A stretch of DNA of 64,000 bases from Osmia lignaria lignaria (lineage: Eukaryota; Arthropoda; Insecta; Hymenoptera; Megachilidae), in assembly GCF_051020975.1 (NCBI RefSeq), contig NW_027478158.1, forward strand, positions 11,284,001-11,348,000, written 5' to 3'. The notes beneath the pieces were generated by a model. That model was given only the letters and a program-made list of their open reading frames with translations. It did no database searches and was not told the DNA's origin. This document shows positions 27,901-41,501 of the stretch, piece by piece. Position numbers and translations under genes: made by a program. Every line of letters starts with the position of its first letter. Positions within the stretch are counted from its first letter, which is position 1.

Positions 27901-30900
27901 ATCTGATCAAAAAATATCATAGAACATAAAAAGTAGGAAACTTAATTCTCTACAAAAAAGGTCTCTTAACATTTTGCCATAGCTCACTTCGTTTCCGAGA
28001 TATGTGCAGATTTATCTCAAGGGAAGGGGCCTGACGGACATATTTCGAGATATTTCTTCGTCTTGTTGTTCTTCTTCTGCACAGCTAAGCTGAAAGTGGC
28101 ATTTGCAGCTCGCAATAGTGCAGAGTTATCTCAAAGAAAGGGGCCACGGTGTTTCTGTATCTCTATTATGTTGGTGCGGCTTCGGAACTTTTAAATATCT
28201 TGATATATCTCGAGAACTACGCATCTGATCAAAAAATATCATAGAACATAAAAAGTAAGAAACTTAATTCTCTACAAAAGAGGTCTCTTAACATTTTCCC
28301 ATAGCTCGCTCCGTTTCCGAGATATTTGCAGATATATCTCAAGTGAAGGGGCCTGACGGACATATTTCGAGATATTTCTTCTTCTTGTTGTTCTTCTTCT
28401 GCACAGCTAAGCTGGAAGTGGCATTTACAGCTCGCAATAGTGCAGAGTTATCTCAAAGAAAGGGGCCACGGTGTTCCTGTATCTCTATTATGTTGGTGCG
28501 GCTTCGGAACTTTTAAATATCTTGATATATCTCGAGAACTACGCATCTGATCAAAAAATATCATAGAACATAAAAAGTAGGAAACTTATTCTCTACAAAA
28601 AAGGTCTCTTAACATTTTGCCATAGCTCGCTTCGTTTCCGAGATATTTGCAGATTTATCTCAAGGGAAGGGGCCTGACGGACATATTTCGAGATATTTCT
28701 TGTTCTTGTTGTTCTTCTTCTGCACAGCTAAGCTGGAAGTGGCATTTCCAGCTCGCACTAGTGCAGAGTTATCTCAAAGAAAGGGGCCACGGTGTTTCTG
28801 TATCTCTATTATGTTGGTGCGGCTTCGGAACTTTTTAATATCTCGATATATCTCGAAAACTACGCTTCTGATCAAAAAATATCATAGAACATAAATTGTA
28901 GGAAACATAATTCTCTACAAAAAAGGTCTCTTAACATTTTGCCATAGCTCGCTTCGTTTCCGAGATATTTGCAGATATATCTCATGGGAAGGGGCCTGAC
29001 GGACATATTTCGAGATATTTTTTCTTCTTGTTGTTCTTCTTCTGCACAGCTAAGCTGGAAGTGGCATTTACAGCTCGCAATAGTGCAGAGTTATCTCAAA
29101 GAAAGGGGCCACGGTGTTTCTGTATCTCTATTATTTTGGTGCGGCTTCGGAACTTTTAAATATCTTGATATATCTCGAGAACTACGCATCTGATCAAAAA
29201 ATATCATAGAACATAGAAAGTAGGAAACGTAATTCTCTACAAAAAAGGTCTCTTAACATTTTGCCATAGCTCGCTTCGTTTCCGAGATATTTGCAGATTT
29301 ATCTCAAGGGAAGGGGCCTGACGGACATATTTCGAGATATTTCTTCTTCTTGTTGTTCTTCTTCTGCACAGCTAAGCTGGAAGTGGCATTTGCAGCTCGC
29401 AATAGTGCAGAGTTATCTCAAAGAAAGGGGCCACGGTGTTTCTGTATCTCTATTATGTTGGTGCGGCTTCGGAACTTTTAAATATCTTGATATATCTCGA
29501 GAACTACGCATCTGATCAAAAAATATCATAGAACATAAAAAGTAGGAAACTTAATTCTCTATAAAAAAGGTCTCTTAACATTTTGCCATAGCTCTCTTCG
29601 TTTCCGAGATATTTGCAGATTTATCTCAAGGGAAGGGGCCTGACGGACATATTTCGAGATATTTCTTCTTCTTGTTGTTCTTCTTCTGCACAGCTAAGCT
29701 GGAAGTGGCATTTGCAGCTCGCAGTAGTGCAGAGTTATCTCAAAGAAAGGGGCCACGGTGTTTGTGTATCTCTATTATGTTGGTGCGGCTTCGGAACTTT
29801 TAAATATCTTGATATATCTCGAGAACTACGCATCTGATCAAAAAATATCATAGAACATAAAAAGTAGGAAACTTAATTCTCTACAAAAAAGGTCTCTTAA
29901 CATTTTGCCACAGCTCGCTTCGTTTCCGAGATATTTGCAGATTTATCTCAAGGGAAGGGGCCTGACGGACATATTTCGAGATATTTCTTCTTCTTGTTGT
30001 TCTTCTTCTGCACAGCTAAGCTGGAAGTGGCATTTGCAGCTCGCAATAGTGCAGAGATATCTCAAAGAAAGGGGCCACGGTGTTTCTGTATCTCTATTAT
30101 GTTGGTGCGGCTTCGGAACTTTTAAATATCTTGATATATCTCGAGAACTACGCGTCTGATCAAAAAATATCATAGAACATAAAAAGTAGGAAACATAATT
30201 CTCTACAAAAAAGGTCTCTCAACATTTTGCCATAGCTCGCTTCGTTTCCGAGATATTTGCAGATTTATCTCAAGGGAAGTGGCCTGACGGACATATTTCG
30301 AGATATTTCTTCTTCTTGTTGTTCTTCTTCTGCACAGCTAAGCTGGAAGTGGCATTTGCGGCTCGCACTAGTGCAGAGTTATCTCAAAGAAAGGGGCCAC
30401 GGTGTTTCTGTATCTCTATTATGTTGGTGCGGCTTCGGAACTTTTAAATATCTTGATATATCTCGAGAACTACGCATCTGATCCAAAAATATCATAGAAC
30501 ATAAATAGTAGGAAACTTAATTCTCCACAAAAAAGGTCTCTCAACATTTTGCCATAGCTCGCTTCGTTTCCGAGATATTTGCAGATATATCTCAAGGGAA
30601 GGGGCCTGACGGACATATTTCGAGATATTTCTTCGTCTTGTTGTTCTTCTTCTGCACAGCTAAGCTGAAAGTGGCATTTGCAGCTCGCAATAGTGCAGAG
30701 TTATCTCAAAGAAAGGGGCCACGGTGTTTCTGTATCTCTATTATGTTGGTGCGGCTTCGGAACTTTTAAATATCTTGATATATCTCGAGAACTACGCATC
30801 TGATCAAAAAATATCATAGAACATAAAAAGTAAGAAACTTAATTCTCTACAAAAGAGGTCTCTTAACATTTTCCCATAGCTCGCTCCGTTTCCGAGATAT

Positions 30901-31543
30901 TTGCAGATATATCTCAAGTGAAGGGGCCTGACGGACATATTTCGAGATATTTCTTCTTCTTGTTGTTCTTCTTCTGCACAGCTAAGCTGGAAGTGGCATT
31001 TACAGCTCGCAATAGTGCAGAGTTATCTCAAAGAAAGGGGCCACGGTGTTTCTGTATCTCTATTATGTTGGTGCGGCTTCGGAACTTTTAAATATCTTGA
31101 TATATCTCGAGAACTACGCATCTGATCAAAAAATATCATAGAACATAAAAAGTAGGAAACTTATTCTCTACAAAAAAGGTCTGTTAACATTTTGCCATAG
31201 CTCGCTTCGTTTCCGAGATATTTGCAGATTTATCTCAAGGGAAGGGGCCTGACGGACATATTTCGAGATATTTCTTGTTCTTGTTGTTCTTCTTCTGCAC
31301 AGCTAAGCTGGAAGTGGCATTTCCAGCTCGCACTAGTGCAGAGTTATCTCAAAGAAAGGGGCCACGGTGTTTCTGTATCTCTATTATGTTGGTGCGGCTT
31401 CGGAACTTTTTAATATCTCGATATATCTCGAAAACTACGCTTCTGATCAAAAAATATCATAGAACATAAATTGTAGGAAACATAATTCTCTACAAAAAAG
31501 GTCTCTTAACATTTTGCCATAGCTCGCTTCGTTTCCGAGATAT
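18992..31543. repeat. Seven-monomer HOR, 2253 bp, about five copies
   Basis: A seven-monomer unit containing one 321-bp copy (CTTATTCTC instead of CTTAATTCTC) recurs at 18992, 21245, 23498, 25751 and 27682. Markers in order: a CGGCTCGCACTAG monomer; one with CTCACTTCG, ATATGTGCAG and TTCGTCTTG; one with CTCGCTCCG and CAAGTGAAGG; one with TTCTTGTTCTTG; one with CTCATGGGAAGG; one with ACGCGTCTGATC; one with AACTTGTAAATATC. The fourth copy has only six monomers (1931 bp). The last repeat before the pattern decays is eight monomers long (28647 to 31222). Confidence 0.88.
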
Positions 31544-32509
31544 TTGCAGATTTATCTCAAGGGAAGGGGCCTGACGGACATATTTCGAGATATTTCTTCT
31601 TCTTGTTGTTCTTCTTCTGCACAGCTAAGCTGGAAGTGGCATTTGCAGCTCGCAATAGTGCAGAGTTATCTCAAAGAAAGGGGCCACGGTGTTTCTGTAT
31701 CTCTATTATGTTGGTGCGGCTTCGGAACTTTTAAATATCTTGATATATCTCGAGAACTACGCATCTGATCAAAAAATATCATAGAACATAAAAAGTAGGA
31801 AACTTAATTCTCTATAAAAAAGGTCTCTTAACATTTTGCCATAGCTCTCTTCGTTTCCGAGATATTTGCAGATTTATCTCAAGGGAAGGGGCCTGACGGA
31901 CATATTTCGAGATATTTCTTCTTCTTGTTGTTCTTCTTCTGCACAGCTAAGCTGGAAGTGGCATTTGCAGCTCGCAGTAGTGCAGAGTTATCTCAAAGAA
32001 AGGGGCCACGGTGTTTGTGTATCTCTATTATGTTGGTGCGGCTTCGGAACTTTTAAATATCTTGATATATCTCGAGAACTACGCCTCTGATCGAAAAATA
32101 TCATAGAACATAAAAAGTAGGAAACTTAATTCTCTATAAAAAAGGTCTCTTAACATTTTGCCATAGCTCTCTTCGTTTCCGAGATATTTGCAGATTTATC
32201 TCAAGGGAAGGGGCCTGACGGACATATTTCGAGATATTTCTTCTTCTTGTTGTTCTTCTTCTGCACAGCTAAGCTGGAAGTGGCATTTGCAGCTCGCAAT
32301 AGTGCAGAGATATCTCAAAGAAAGGGGCCACGGTGTTTCTGTATCTCTATTATGTTGGTGCGGCTTCGGAACTTTTAAATATCTTGATATATCTCGAGAA
32401 CTACGCCTCTGATCGAAAAATATCATACAACATAAAAAGTAGGAAACTTAATTCTCTACAAAAAAGGTCTCCTAACATTTTGCCATAGCTCGCTTCGTTT
32501 CCGAGATAT

Positions 32510-35500
32510 TTGCAGATTTATCTCAAGGGAAGTGGCCTGACGGACATATTTCGAGATATTTCTTCTTCTTGTTGTTCTTCTTCTGCACAGCTAAGCTGGA
32601 AGTGGCATTTGCAGCTCGCAATAGTGCAGAGTTATCGCAAAGAAAGGGGCCACGGTGTTTCTGTATCTCTATTATGTTGGTGCGGCTTCGGAACTTTTAA
32701 ATATCTTGATATATCTCGAGAACTACGCCTCTGATCGAAAAATATCATAGAACATAAAAAGTAGGAAACTTAATTCTCTACAAAAAAGGTCTCTTACCAT
32801 TTTCCCATAGCTGGCATCGTTTCCGAGATATTTGCAGATTTAGCTCAAGGGAAGGGGCCTGACGGACATATTCCGAGATATTTCTTCTTCTTGTTGTTCT
32901 TCTTCTGCACAGCTAAGCTGGAAGTGGCATTTGCTGCGCGCAATAGTGCAGAGTTATCTCAAAGAAAGGGGCCACGGTGATTCTGTATCTCTATTATGTT
33001 GGTGCGGCTTCGGAACTTTTAAATATCTTGATATATCTCGAGAACTACGCATCTGATCAAAAAATATCATAGAACATAAAAAGTAGGAAACTTAATTCTC
33101 TACAAAAAAGGTCTCTTAACATTTTCCCATAGCTGGCATCGTTTCCGAGATATTTGCAGATTTAGCTCAAGGGAAGGGGCCTGACGGACATATTCCGAGA
33201 TATTTCTTCTTCTTGTTGTTCTTCTTCTGCACAGCTAAGCTGGAAGTGGCATTTCCAGCTCGCAATCATGCAGAGTTATCTCAAAGAGAGGGGCCACGGT
33301 GTTTCTGTATCTCTATTATGTTGGTGCGGCTTCGAAACTTTTAAATATCTTGATATATCTCGAGAACTACGCCTCTGATCGAAAAATATCATAGAACATA
33401 AAAAGTAGGAAACTTAATTCTCTACAAAAAAGGTCTCTTAACATTTTGCCATAGCTCGCTTCGTTTCCGAGATATTTGCAGATTTATCTCAAGGGAAGGG
33501 GCCTGACGGACATATTTCGAGATATTTCTTCTTCTTGTTGTTCTTCTTCTGCACAGCTAAGCTGGAAGTGGCATTTGCAGCTCGCAATAGTGCAGAGTTA
33601 TCGCAAAGAAAGGGGCCACGGTGTTTCTGTATCTCTATTATGTTGGTGCAGCTTCGGAGCTTTTAAATATCTTGATATATCTCGAGAACTACGCATCTGA
33701 TCAAAAAATATCATAGAACATAAAAAATAGGAAACTTAATTCTCTACAAAAAAGGTCTCTTAACATTTTGCCATAGCTCGCTTCGTTTCCGAGATATTTG
33801 CAGATTTATCTCAAGGGAAGGGGCCTGACGGACATATTTCGAGATATTTCTTCTTCTTGTTGTTCTTCTTCTGCACAGCTAAGCTGGAAGTGGCATTTGC
33901 TGCGCGCAATAGTGCAGAGTTATCTCAAAGAAAGGGGCCACGGTGATTCTGTATCTCTATTATGTTGGTGCGGCTTCGGAACTTTTAAATATCTTGATAT
34001 ATCTCGAGAACTACGCATCTGATCAAAAAATATCATAGAACATAAAAAGTAGGAAACTTAATTCTCTACAAAAAAGGTCTCTTAACATTTTCCCATAGCT
34101 GGCATCGTTTCCGAGATATTTGCAGATTTAGCTCAAGGGAAGGGGCCTGACGGACATATTCCGAGATATTTCTTCTTCTTGTTGTTCCTCTTCTGCACAG
34201 CTAAGCTGGAAGTGGCATTTGCAGGTCGCAATAGTGCAGAGTTATCTCAAAGAAAGGGGCCACGGTGTTTCTGTATCTCTATTATGTTGGTGCGGCTTCG
34301 AAACTTTTAAATATCTTGATATATCTCGAGAACTACGCTTCTGATCGAAAAATATCATAGAACATAAAAAGTAGGAAACTTAATTCTCTACAAAAAAGAT
34401 CTCTTAACATTTTGCCATAGCTCGCTTCGTTTCCGAGATATTTGCAGATTTATCTCAAGGGAAGGGGCCTGACGGACATATTTCGAGATATTTCTTCTTC
34501 TTGTTGTTCTTCTTCTGCACAGCTAAGCTGGAAGTGGCATTTGCAGCTCGCAATAGTGCAGAGTTATCGCAAAGAAAGGGGCCACGGTGTTTCTGTATCT
34601 CTATTATGTTGGTGCGGCTTCGGAACTTTTAAATATCTTGATATATCTCGAGAACTACGCCTCTGATCGAAAAATATCATAGAACATAAAAAGTAGGAAA
34701 CTTAATTCTCTACAAAAAAGGTCTCTTACCATTTTCCCATAGCTGGCATCGTTTCCGAGATATTTGCAGATTTAGCTCAAGGGAAGGGGCCTGACGGACA
34801 TATTCCGAGATATTTCTTCTTCTTGTTGTTCTTCTTCTGCACAGCTAAGCTGGAAGTGGCATTTGCTGCGCGCAATAGTGCAGAGTTATCTCAAAGAAAG
34901 GGGCCACGGTGATTCTGTATCTCTATTATGTTGGTGCGGCTTCGGAACTTTTAAATATCTTGATATATCTCGAGAACTACGCATCTGATCAAAAAATATC
35001 ATAGAACATAAAAAGTAGGAAACTTAATTCTCTACAAAAAAGGTCTCTTAACATTTTCCCATAGCTGGCATCGTTTCCGAGATATTTGCAGATTTAGCTC
35101 AAGGGAAGGGGCCTGACGGACATATTCCGAGATATTTCTTCTTCTTGTTGTTCTTCTTCTGCACAGCTAAGCTGGAAGTGGCATTTCCAGCTCGCAATCA
35201 TGCAGAGTTATCTCAAAGAGAGGGGCCACGGTGTTTCTGTATCTCTATTATGTTGGTGCGGCTTCGAAACTTTTAAATATCTTGATATATCTCGAGAACT
35301 ACGCCTCTGATCGAAAAATATCATAGAACATAAAAAGTAGGAAACTTAATTCTCTACAAAAAAGGTCTCTTAACATTTTGCCATAGCTCGCTTCGTTTCC
35401 GAGATATTTGCAGATTTATCTCAAGGGAAGGGGCCTGACGGACATATTTCGAGATATTTCTTCTTCTTGTTGTTCTTCTTCTGCACAGCTAAGCTGGAAG

Positions 35501-36373
35501 TGGCATTTGCAGCTCGCAATAGTGCAGAGTTATCGCAAAGAAAGGGGCCACGGTGTTTCTGTATCTCTATTATGTTGGTGCAGCTTCGGAGCTTTTAAAT
35601 ATCTTGATATATCTCGAGAACTACGCATCTGATCAAAAAATATCATAGAACATAAAAAATAGGAAACTTAATTCTCTACAAAAAAGGTCTCTTAACATTT
35701 TGCCATAGCTCGCTTCGTTTCCGAGATATTTGCAGATTTATCTCAAGGGAAGGGGCCTGACGGACATATTTCGAGATATTTCTTCTTCTTGTTGTTCTTC
35801 TTCTGCACAGCTAAGCTGGAAGTGGCATTTGCTGCGCGCAATAGTGCAGAGTTATCTCAAAGAAAGGGGCCACGGTGATTCTGTATCTCTATTATGTTGG
35901 TGCGGCTTCGGAACTTTTAAATATCTTGATATATCTCGAGAACTACGCATCTGATCAAAAAATATCATAGAACATAAAAAGTAGGAAACTTAATTCTCTA
36001 CAAAAAAGGTCTCTTAACATTTTCCCATAGCTGGCATCGTTTCCGAGATATTTGCAGATTTAGCTCAAGGGAAGGGGCCTGACGGACATATTCCGAGATA
36101 TTTCTTCTTCTTGTTGTTCCTCTTCTGCACAGCTAAGCTGGAAGTGGCATTTGCAGGTCGCAATAGTGCAGAGTTATCTCAAAGAAAGGGGCCACGGTGT
36201 TTCTGTATCTCTATTATGTTGGTGCGGCTTCGAAACTTTTAAATATCTTGATATATCTCGAGAACTACGCTTCTGATCGAAAAATATCATAGAACATAAA
36301 AAGTAGGAAACTTAATTCTCTACAAAAAAGATCTCTTAACATTTTGCCATAGCTCGCTTCGTTTCCGAGATAT
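32510..36373. repeat. Six-monomer HOR, 1932 bp x 2
   Basis: Monomers at 32510, 32832, 33154, 33476, 33798 and 34120 recur at 34442, 34764, 35086, 35408, 35730 and 36052. Markers include TTATCGCAAAG, TTGCTGCGCGCAATAG with CACGGTGATTCTG, CCAGCTCGCAATCATGC, GCAGCTTCGGAGC and GCAGGTCGC. Types A and B are interleaved within the unit. Confidence 0.8.
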
Positions 36374-39300
36374 TTGCAGATTTATCTCAAGGGAAGGGGC
36401 CTGACGGACATATTTCGAGATATTTCTTCTTCTTGTTGTTCTTCTTCTGCACAGCTAAGCTGGAAGTGGCATTTGCAGCTCGCAATAGTGCAGAGTTATC
36501 GCAAAGAAAGGGGCCACGGAGTTTCTGTATCTCTATTATGTTGGTGCAGCTTCGGAGCTTTTAAATATCTTGATATATCTCGAGAACTACGCATCTGATC
36601 AAAAAATATCATAGAACATAAAAAGTAGGAAACTTAATTCTCTACAAAAAAGGTCTCTTAACATTTTGCCATAGCTCGCTTCGTTTCCGAGATATTTGCA
36701 GATTTATCTCAAGGGAAGGGGCCTGACGGACATATTTCGAGATATTTCTTCTTCTTGTTGTTCTTCTTCTGCACAGCTAAGCTGGAAGTGGCATTTGCTG
36801 CGCGCAATAGTGCAGAGTTATCTCAAAGAAAGGGGCCACGGTGATTCTGTATCTCTATTATGTTGGTGCGGCTTCGGAACTTTTAAATATCTTGATATAT
36901 CTCGAGAACTACGCATCTGATCAAGAAATATCATAAAACATAAAAAGTAGAAAACTTAATTCTCTACAAAAAAGGTCTCTTAACATTTTCCCATAGCTGG
37001 CATCGTTTCCGAGATATTTGCAGATTTAGCTCAAGGGAAGGGGCCTGACGGACATATTCCGAGATATTTCTTCTTCTTGTTGTTCTTCTTCTGCACAGCT
37101 AAGCTGGAAGTGGCATTTGCAGCTCGCAACAGTGCAGAGTTATCGCAAAGAAAGGGGCCACGGTGTTTCTGTATCTCTATTATGTTGGTGCGGCTTCGGT
37201 ACTTTTAAATATCTTGATATATCTCGAGAACTACGCATCTGATCAAAAAATATCATAGAACATAAAAAGTAGGAAACTTAATTCTCTACAAAAAAGGTCT
37301 CTTAACATTTTCCCATAGCTGGCATCGTTTCCGAGATATTTGCAGATTTAGCTCAAGGGAAGGGGCCTGACGGACATATTCCGAGATATTTCTTCTTCTT
37401 GTTGTTCCTCTTCTGCACAGCTAAGCTGGAAGTGGCATTTGCAGCTCGCAATAGTGCAGAGTTATCTCAAAGAAAGGGGCCACGGTGTTTCTGTACCTCT
37501 ATTATGTTGGTGCAGCTTCGGAGCTTTTAAATATCTTGATATATCTCGAGAACTACGCATCTGATCAAAAAATATCATAGAACATAAAAAGTAGGAAACT
37601 TAATTCTCTACAAAAAAGGTCTCTTAACATTTTCCCATAGCTGGCATCGTTTCTGAGATATTTGCAGATTTAGCTCAAGGGAAGGGGCCTGACGGACATA
37701 TTCCGAGATATTTCTTCTTCTTGTTGTTCCTCTTCTGCACAGCTAAGCTGGAAGTGGCATTTGCAGGTCGCAATAGTGCAGAGTTATCTCAAAGAAAGGG
37801 GCCACGGTGTTTCTGTATCTCTATTATGTTGGTGCGGCTTCGGAACTTTTAAATATCTTGACATATCTCGAGAACTACGCCTCTGATCGAAAAATATCAT
37901 AGAACATAAAAAGTAGGAAACTTAATTCTCTACGAAAAAGGTCTCTTAACATTTTGCCATAGCTCGCTTCGTTTCCGAGATATTTGCAGATTTATCTCAA
38001 GGGAAGGGTCCTGACGGACATATTTCGAGATATTTCTTCTTCTTGTTGTTCTTCTTCTGCACAGCTAAACTGGAAGTGGCATTTCCAGCTCGCAATCATG
38101 CAGAGTTGTCTCAAAGAGAGGGGCCACGGTGTTTCTGTATCTCTATTATGTTGGTGCGGCTTCGAAACTTTTAAATATCTTGATATATCTCGAGAACTAC
38201 GCCTCTGATCGAAAAATATCATAGAACATAAAAAGTAGGAAACTTAATTCTCTACAAAAAAGGTCTCTTAACATTTTGCCATAGCTCGCTTCGTTTCCGA
38301 GATATTTGCAGATTTATCTCAAGGGAAGGGGCCTGACGGACATATTTCGAGATATTTCTTCTTCTTGTTGTTCTTCTTCTGCACAGCTAAACTGGAAGTG
38401 GCATTTCCAGCTCGCAATCATGCAGAGTTATCTCAAAGAGAGGGGCCACGGTGTTTCTGTATCTCTATTATGTTGGTGCGGCTTCGAAACTTTTAAATAT
38501 CTTGATATATCTCGAGAACTACGCCTCTGATCGAAAAATATCATAGAACATAAAAAGTAGGAAACTTAATTCTCTACAAAAAAGGTCTCTTAACATTTTG
38601 CCATAGCTCGCTTCGTTTCCGAGATATTTGCAGATTTATCTCAAGGGAAGGGGCCTGACGGACATATTTCGAGATATTTCTTCTTCTTGTTGTTCTTCTT
38701 CTGCACAGCTAAGCTGGAAGTGGCATTTGCAGCTCGCAATAGTGCAGAGTTATCGCAAAGAAAGGGGCCACGGTGTTTCTGTATCTCTATTATGTTGGTG
38801 CAGCTTCGGAGCTTTTAAATATCTTGATATATCTCGAGAACTACGCATCTGATCAAAAAATATCATAGAACATAAAAAGTAGGAAACTTAATTCTCTACA
38901 AAAAAGGTCTCTTAACATTTTGCCATAGCTCGCTTCGTTTCCGTGATATTTGCAGATTTATCTCAAGGGAAGGGGCCTGACGGACATATTTCGAGATATT
39001 TCTTCTTCTTGTTGTTCTTCTTCTGCACAGCTAAGCTGGAAGTGGCATTTGCTGCGCGCAATAGTGCAGAGTTATCTCAAAGAAAGGGGCCACGGTGATT
39101 CTGTATCTCTATTATGTTGGTGCGGCTTCGGAACTTTTAAATATCTTGATATATCTCGAGAACTACGCATCTGATCAAGAAATATCATAAAACATAAAAA
39201 GTAGAAAACTTAATTCTCTACAAAAAAGGTCTCTTAACATTTTCCCATAGCTGGCATCGTTTCCGAGATATTTGCAGATTTAGCTCAAGGGAAGGGGCCT

Positions 39301-41200
39301 GACGGACATATTCCGAGATATTTCTTCTTCTTGTTGTTCTTCTTCTGCACAGCTAAGCTGGAAGTGGCATTTGCAGCTCGCAATAGTGCAGAGTTATCGC
39401 AAAGAAAGGGGCCACGGTGTTTCTGTATCTCTATTATGTTGGTGCGGCTTCGGAACTTTTAAATATCTTGATATATCTCGAGAACTACGCATCTGATCAA
39501 AAAATATCATAGAACATAAAAAGTAGGAAACCTAATTTTCTACAAAAAAGGTCTCTTAACATTTTGCCGCAGCTCGCTTCGTTTCCGAGATATTTGCAGA
39601 TTTATCTCAAGGGAAGGGGCCTGACGGACATATTTCGAGATATTTCTTCTTCTTGTTGTTCCTCTTCTGCACAGCTAAGCTGGAAGTGGCATTTGCAGCT
39701 CGCAATAGTGCAGAGTTATCTCAAAGAAAGGGGCCACGGTGTTTCTGTACCTCTATTATGATGGTGCAGCTTCGGAGCTTTTAAATATCTTGATATATCT
39801 CGAGAACTACGCATCTGATCAAAAAATATCATAGAACATAAAAAGTAGGAAGCTTAATTCTCTACAAAAAAGGTCTCTTAACATTTTCCCATAGCTGGCA
39901 TCGTTTCCGAGATATTTGCAGATTTAGCTCAAGGGAAGGGGCCTGACGGACATATTCCGAGATATTTCTTCTTCTTGTTGTTCCTCTTCTGCACAGCTAA
40001 GCTGGAAGTGGCATTTGCAGGTCGCAATAGTGCAGAGTTATCTCAAAGAAAGGGGCCACGGTGTTTCTGTATCTCTATTATGTTGGTGCGGCTTCGAAAC
40101 TTTTAAATATCTTGATATATCTCGAGAACTACGCCTCTGATCGAAAAATATCATAGAACATAAAAAGTAGGAAACTTAATTCTCTACAAAAAAGATCTCT
40201 TAACATTTTGCCATAGCTCGCTTCGTTTCCGAGATATTTGCAGATTTATCTCAAGGGAAGGGGCCTGACGGACATATTTCGAGATATTTCTTCTTCTTGT
40301 TGTTCTTCTGCACAGCTAAGCTGGAAGTGGCATTTGCTGCGCGCAATAGTGCAGAGTTATCTCAACGAAAGGGGCCACGGCGATTCTGTATCTCTATTAT
40401 GTTGGTGCGGCTTCGGAACTTTTAAATATCTTGATATATCTCGAGAACTACGCATCTGATCAAGAAATATCATAAAACATAAAAAGTAGAAAACTTAATT
40501 CTCTACAAAAAAGGTCTCTTAACATTTTCCCATAGCTGGCATCGTTTCCGAGATATTTGCAGATTTAGCTCAAGGGAAGGGGCCTGACGGACATATTCCG
40601 AGATATTTCTTCTTCTTGTTGTTCTTGTTCTGCACAGCTAAGCTGGAAGTGGCATTTGCAGCTCGCAATAGTGCAGAGTTATCGCAAAGAAAGGGGCCAC
40701 GGTGTTTCTGTATCTCTATTATGTTGGTGCGGCTTCGGAACTTTGAAATATCTTGATATATCTCGAGAACTACGCATCTGATCAAAAAATATCATAGAAC
40801 ATAAAAAGTAGGAAACCTAATTTTCTACAAAAAAGGTCTCTTAACATTTTGCCGTAGCTCGCTTCCTTTCCGAGATATTTGCAGATTTATCTCAAGGGAA
40901 GGGGCCTGACGGACATATTTCGAGATATTTCTTCTTCTTGTTGTTCTTCTTCTGCACAGCTAAGCTGGAAGTGGCATTTGCAGCGCGCAATAGTGCAGAG
41001 TTATCTCAAAGAAAGGGGCCACGGTGTTTCTGTATCTCTATTATGTTGGTGCGGCTTCGGAACTTTTAAATATCTTGATATATCTCGAGAACTACGCATC
41101 TGATCAAAAAATATCATAGAACATAAAAAGTAGGAAACTTAATTCTCTACAAAAAAGGTCTCTTAACATTTTCCCATAACTGGCATCGTTTCCGAGATAT
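36374..41200. repeat. Rearranged HOR region before the insertion
   Basis: The variants of the 32510-36373 unit reappear in scrambled order here, with spacings of three, seven and four monomers instead of six. The variant ATCAAGAAATATCATAAAACAT recurs near 36922, 39176 and 40460. Monomer 40238 lost one TTC triplet. No gene is seen. Confidence 0.7.
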
Positions 41201-41496
41201 TTGCAGATTTAGCTCAAGGGAAGGGGCCTGACGGACATATTCCGAGATATTTCTTCTTCTTGTTGTTCCTCTTCTGCACAGCTAAGCTGGAAGTGGCATT
41301 TGCAGCTCGCAATAGTGCAGAGTTATCTCAAAGAAAGGGGCCACGGTGTTTCTGTACCTCTATTATGTTGGTGCAGCTTCGGAGCTTTTAAATATCTTGA
41401 TATATCTCGAGAACTACGCATCTGATCAAAAAATATCATAGAACATAAAAAGTAGGAAACTTAATTCTCTACAAAAAAGGTCTCTTAACATTTTCC

Positions 41497-41501
41497 CATA
41501 G
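41497..41501. other. Target-site duplication, left copy (CATAG)
   Basis: CATAG immediately precedes the LTR and is repeated directly after the other LTR at 48301. Five bp fits BEL/Pao integration. The site is the CCCATAGCTGGC segment of a type B satellite monomer. Confidence 0.95.

Larger units (their letters stand above)
1..41501. repeat. 322-bp tandem satellite array, left arm
   Basis: Head-to-tail copies of one 322-bp monomer fill this region, about 129 copies, with no gene or other insertion. Landmarks such as TTGCAGAT recur every 322 bp (1281, 1603, 1925, 2247 and so on). Rare length variants are a 323-bp copy near 7399 (extra T at about 7567), 321-bp copies near 15128 and 19636, and a 319-bp copy at 40238 that lost one TTC. 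Monomers fall into types. Type A has CCATAGCTCGCTTCG, TTATCTCAAG and ATATTTCGAG. Type B, common after 32800, has CCCATAGCTGGCATCG, TTTAGCTCAAG and ATATTCCGAG. An independent split at the 3' part separates CTTGATATATCTCGAGAAC from CTCGATATATCTCGAAAAC. Location at a centromere or in pericentric heterochromatin is plausible but only inferred. Confidence 0.98.

Noticed and set aside
1..41501. CRISPR array
   Set aside because: The repeat unit is 322 bp without short unique spacers, there are no cas genes, and the sequence is eukaryotic.
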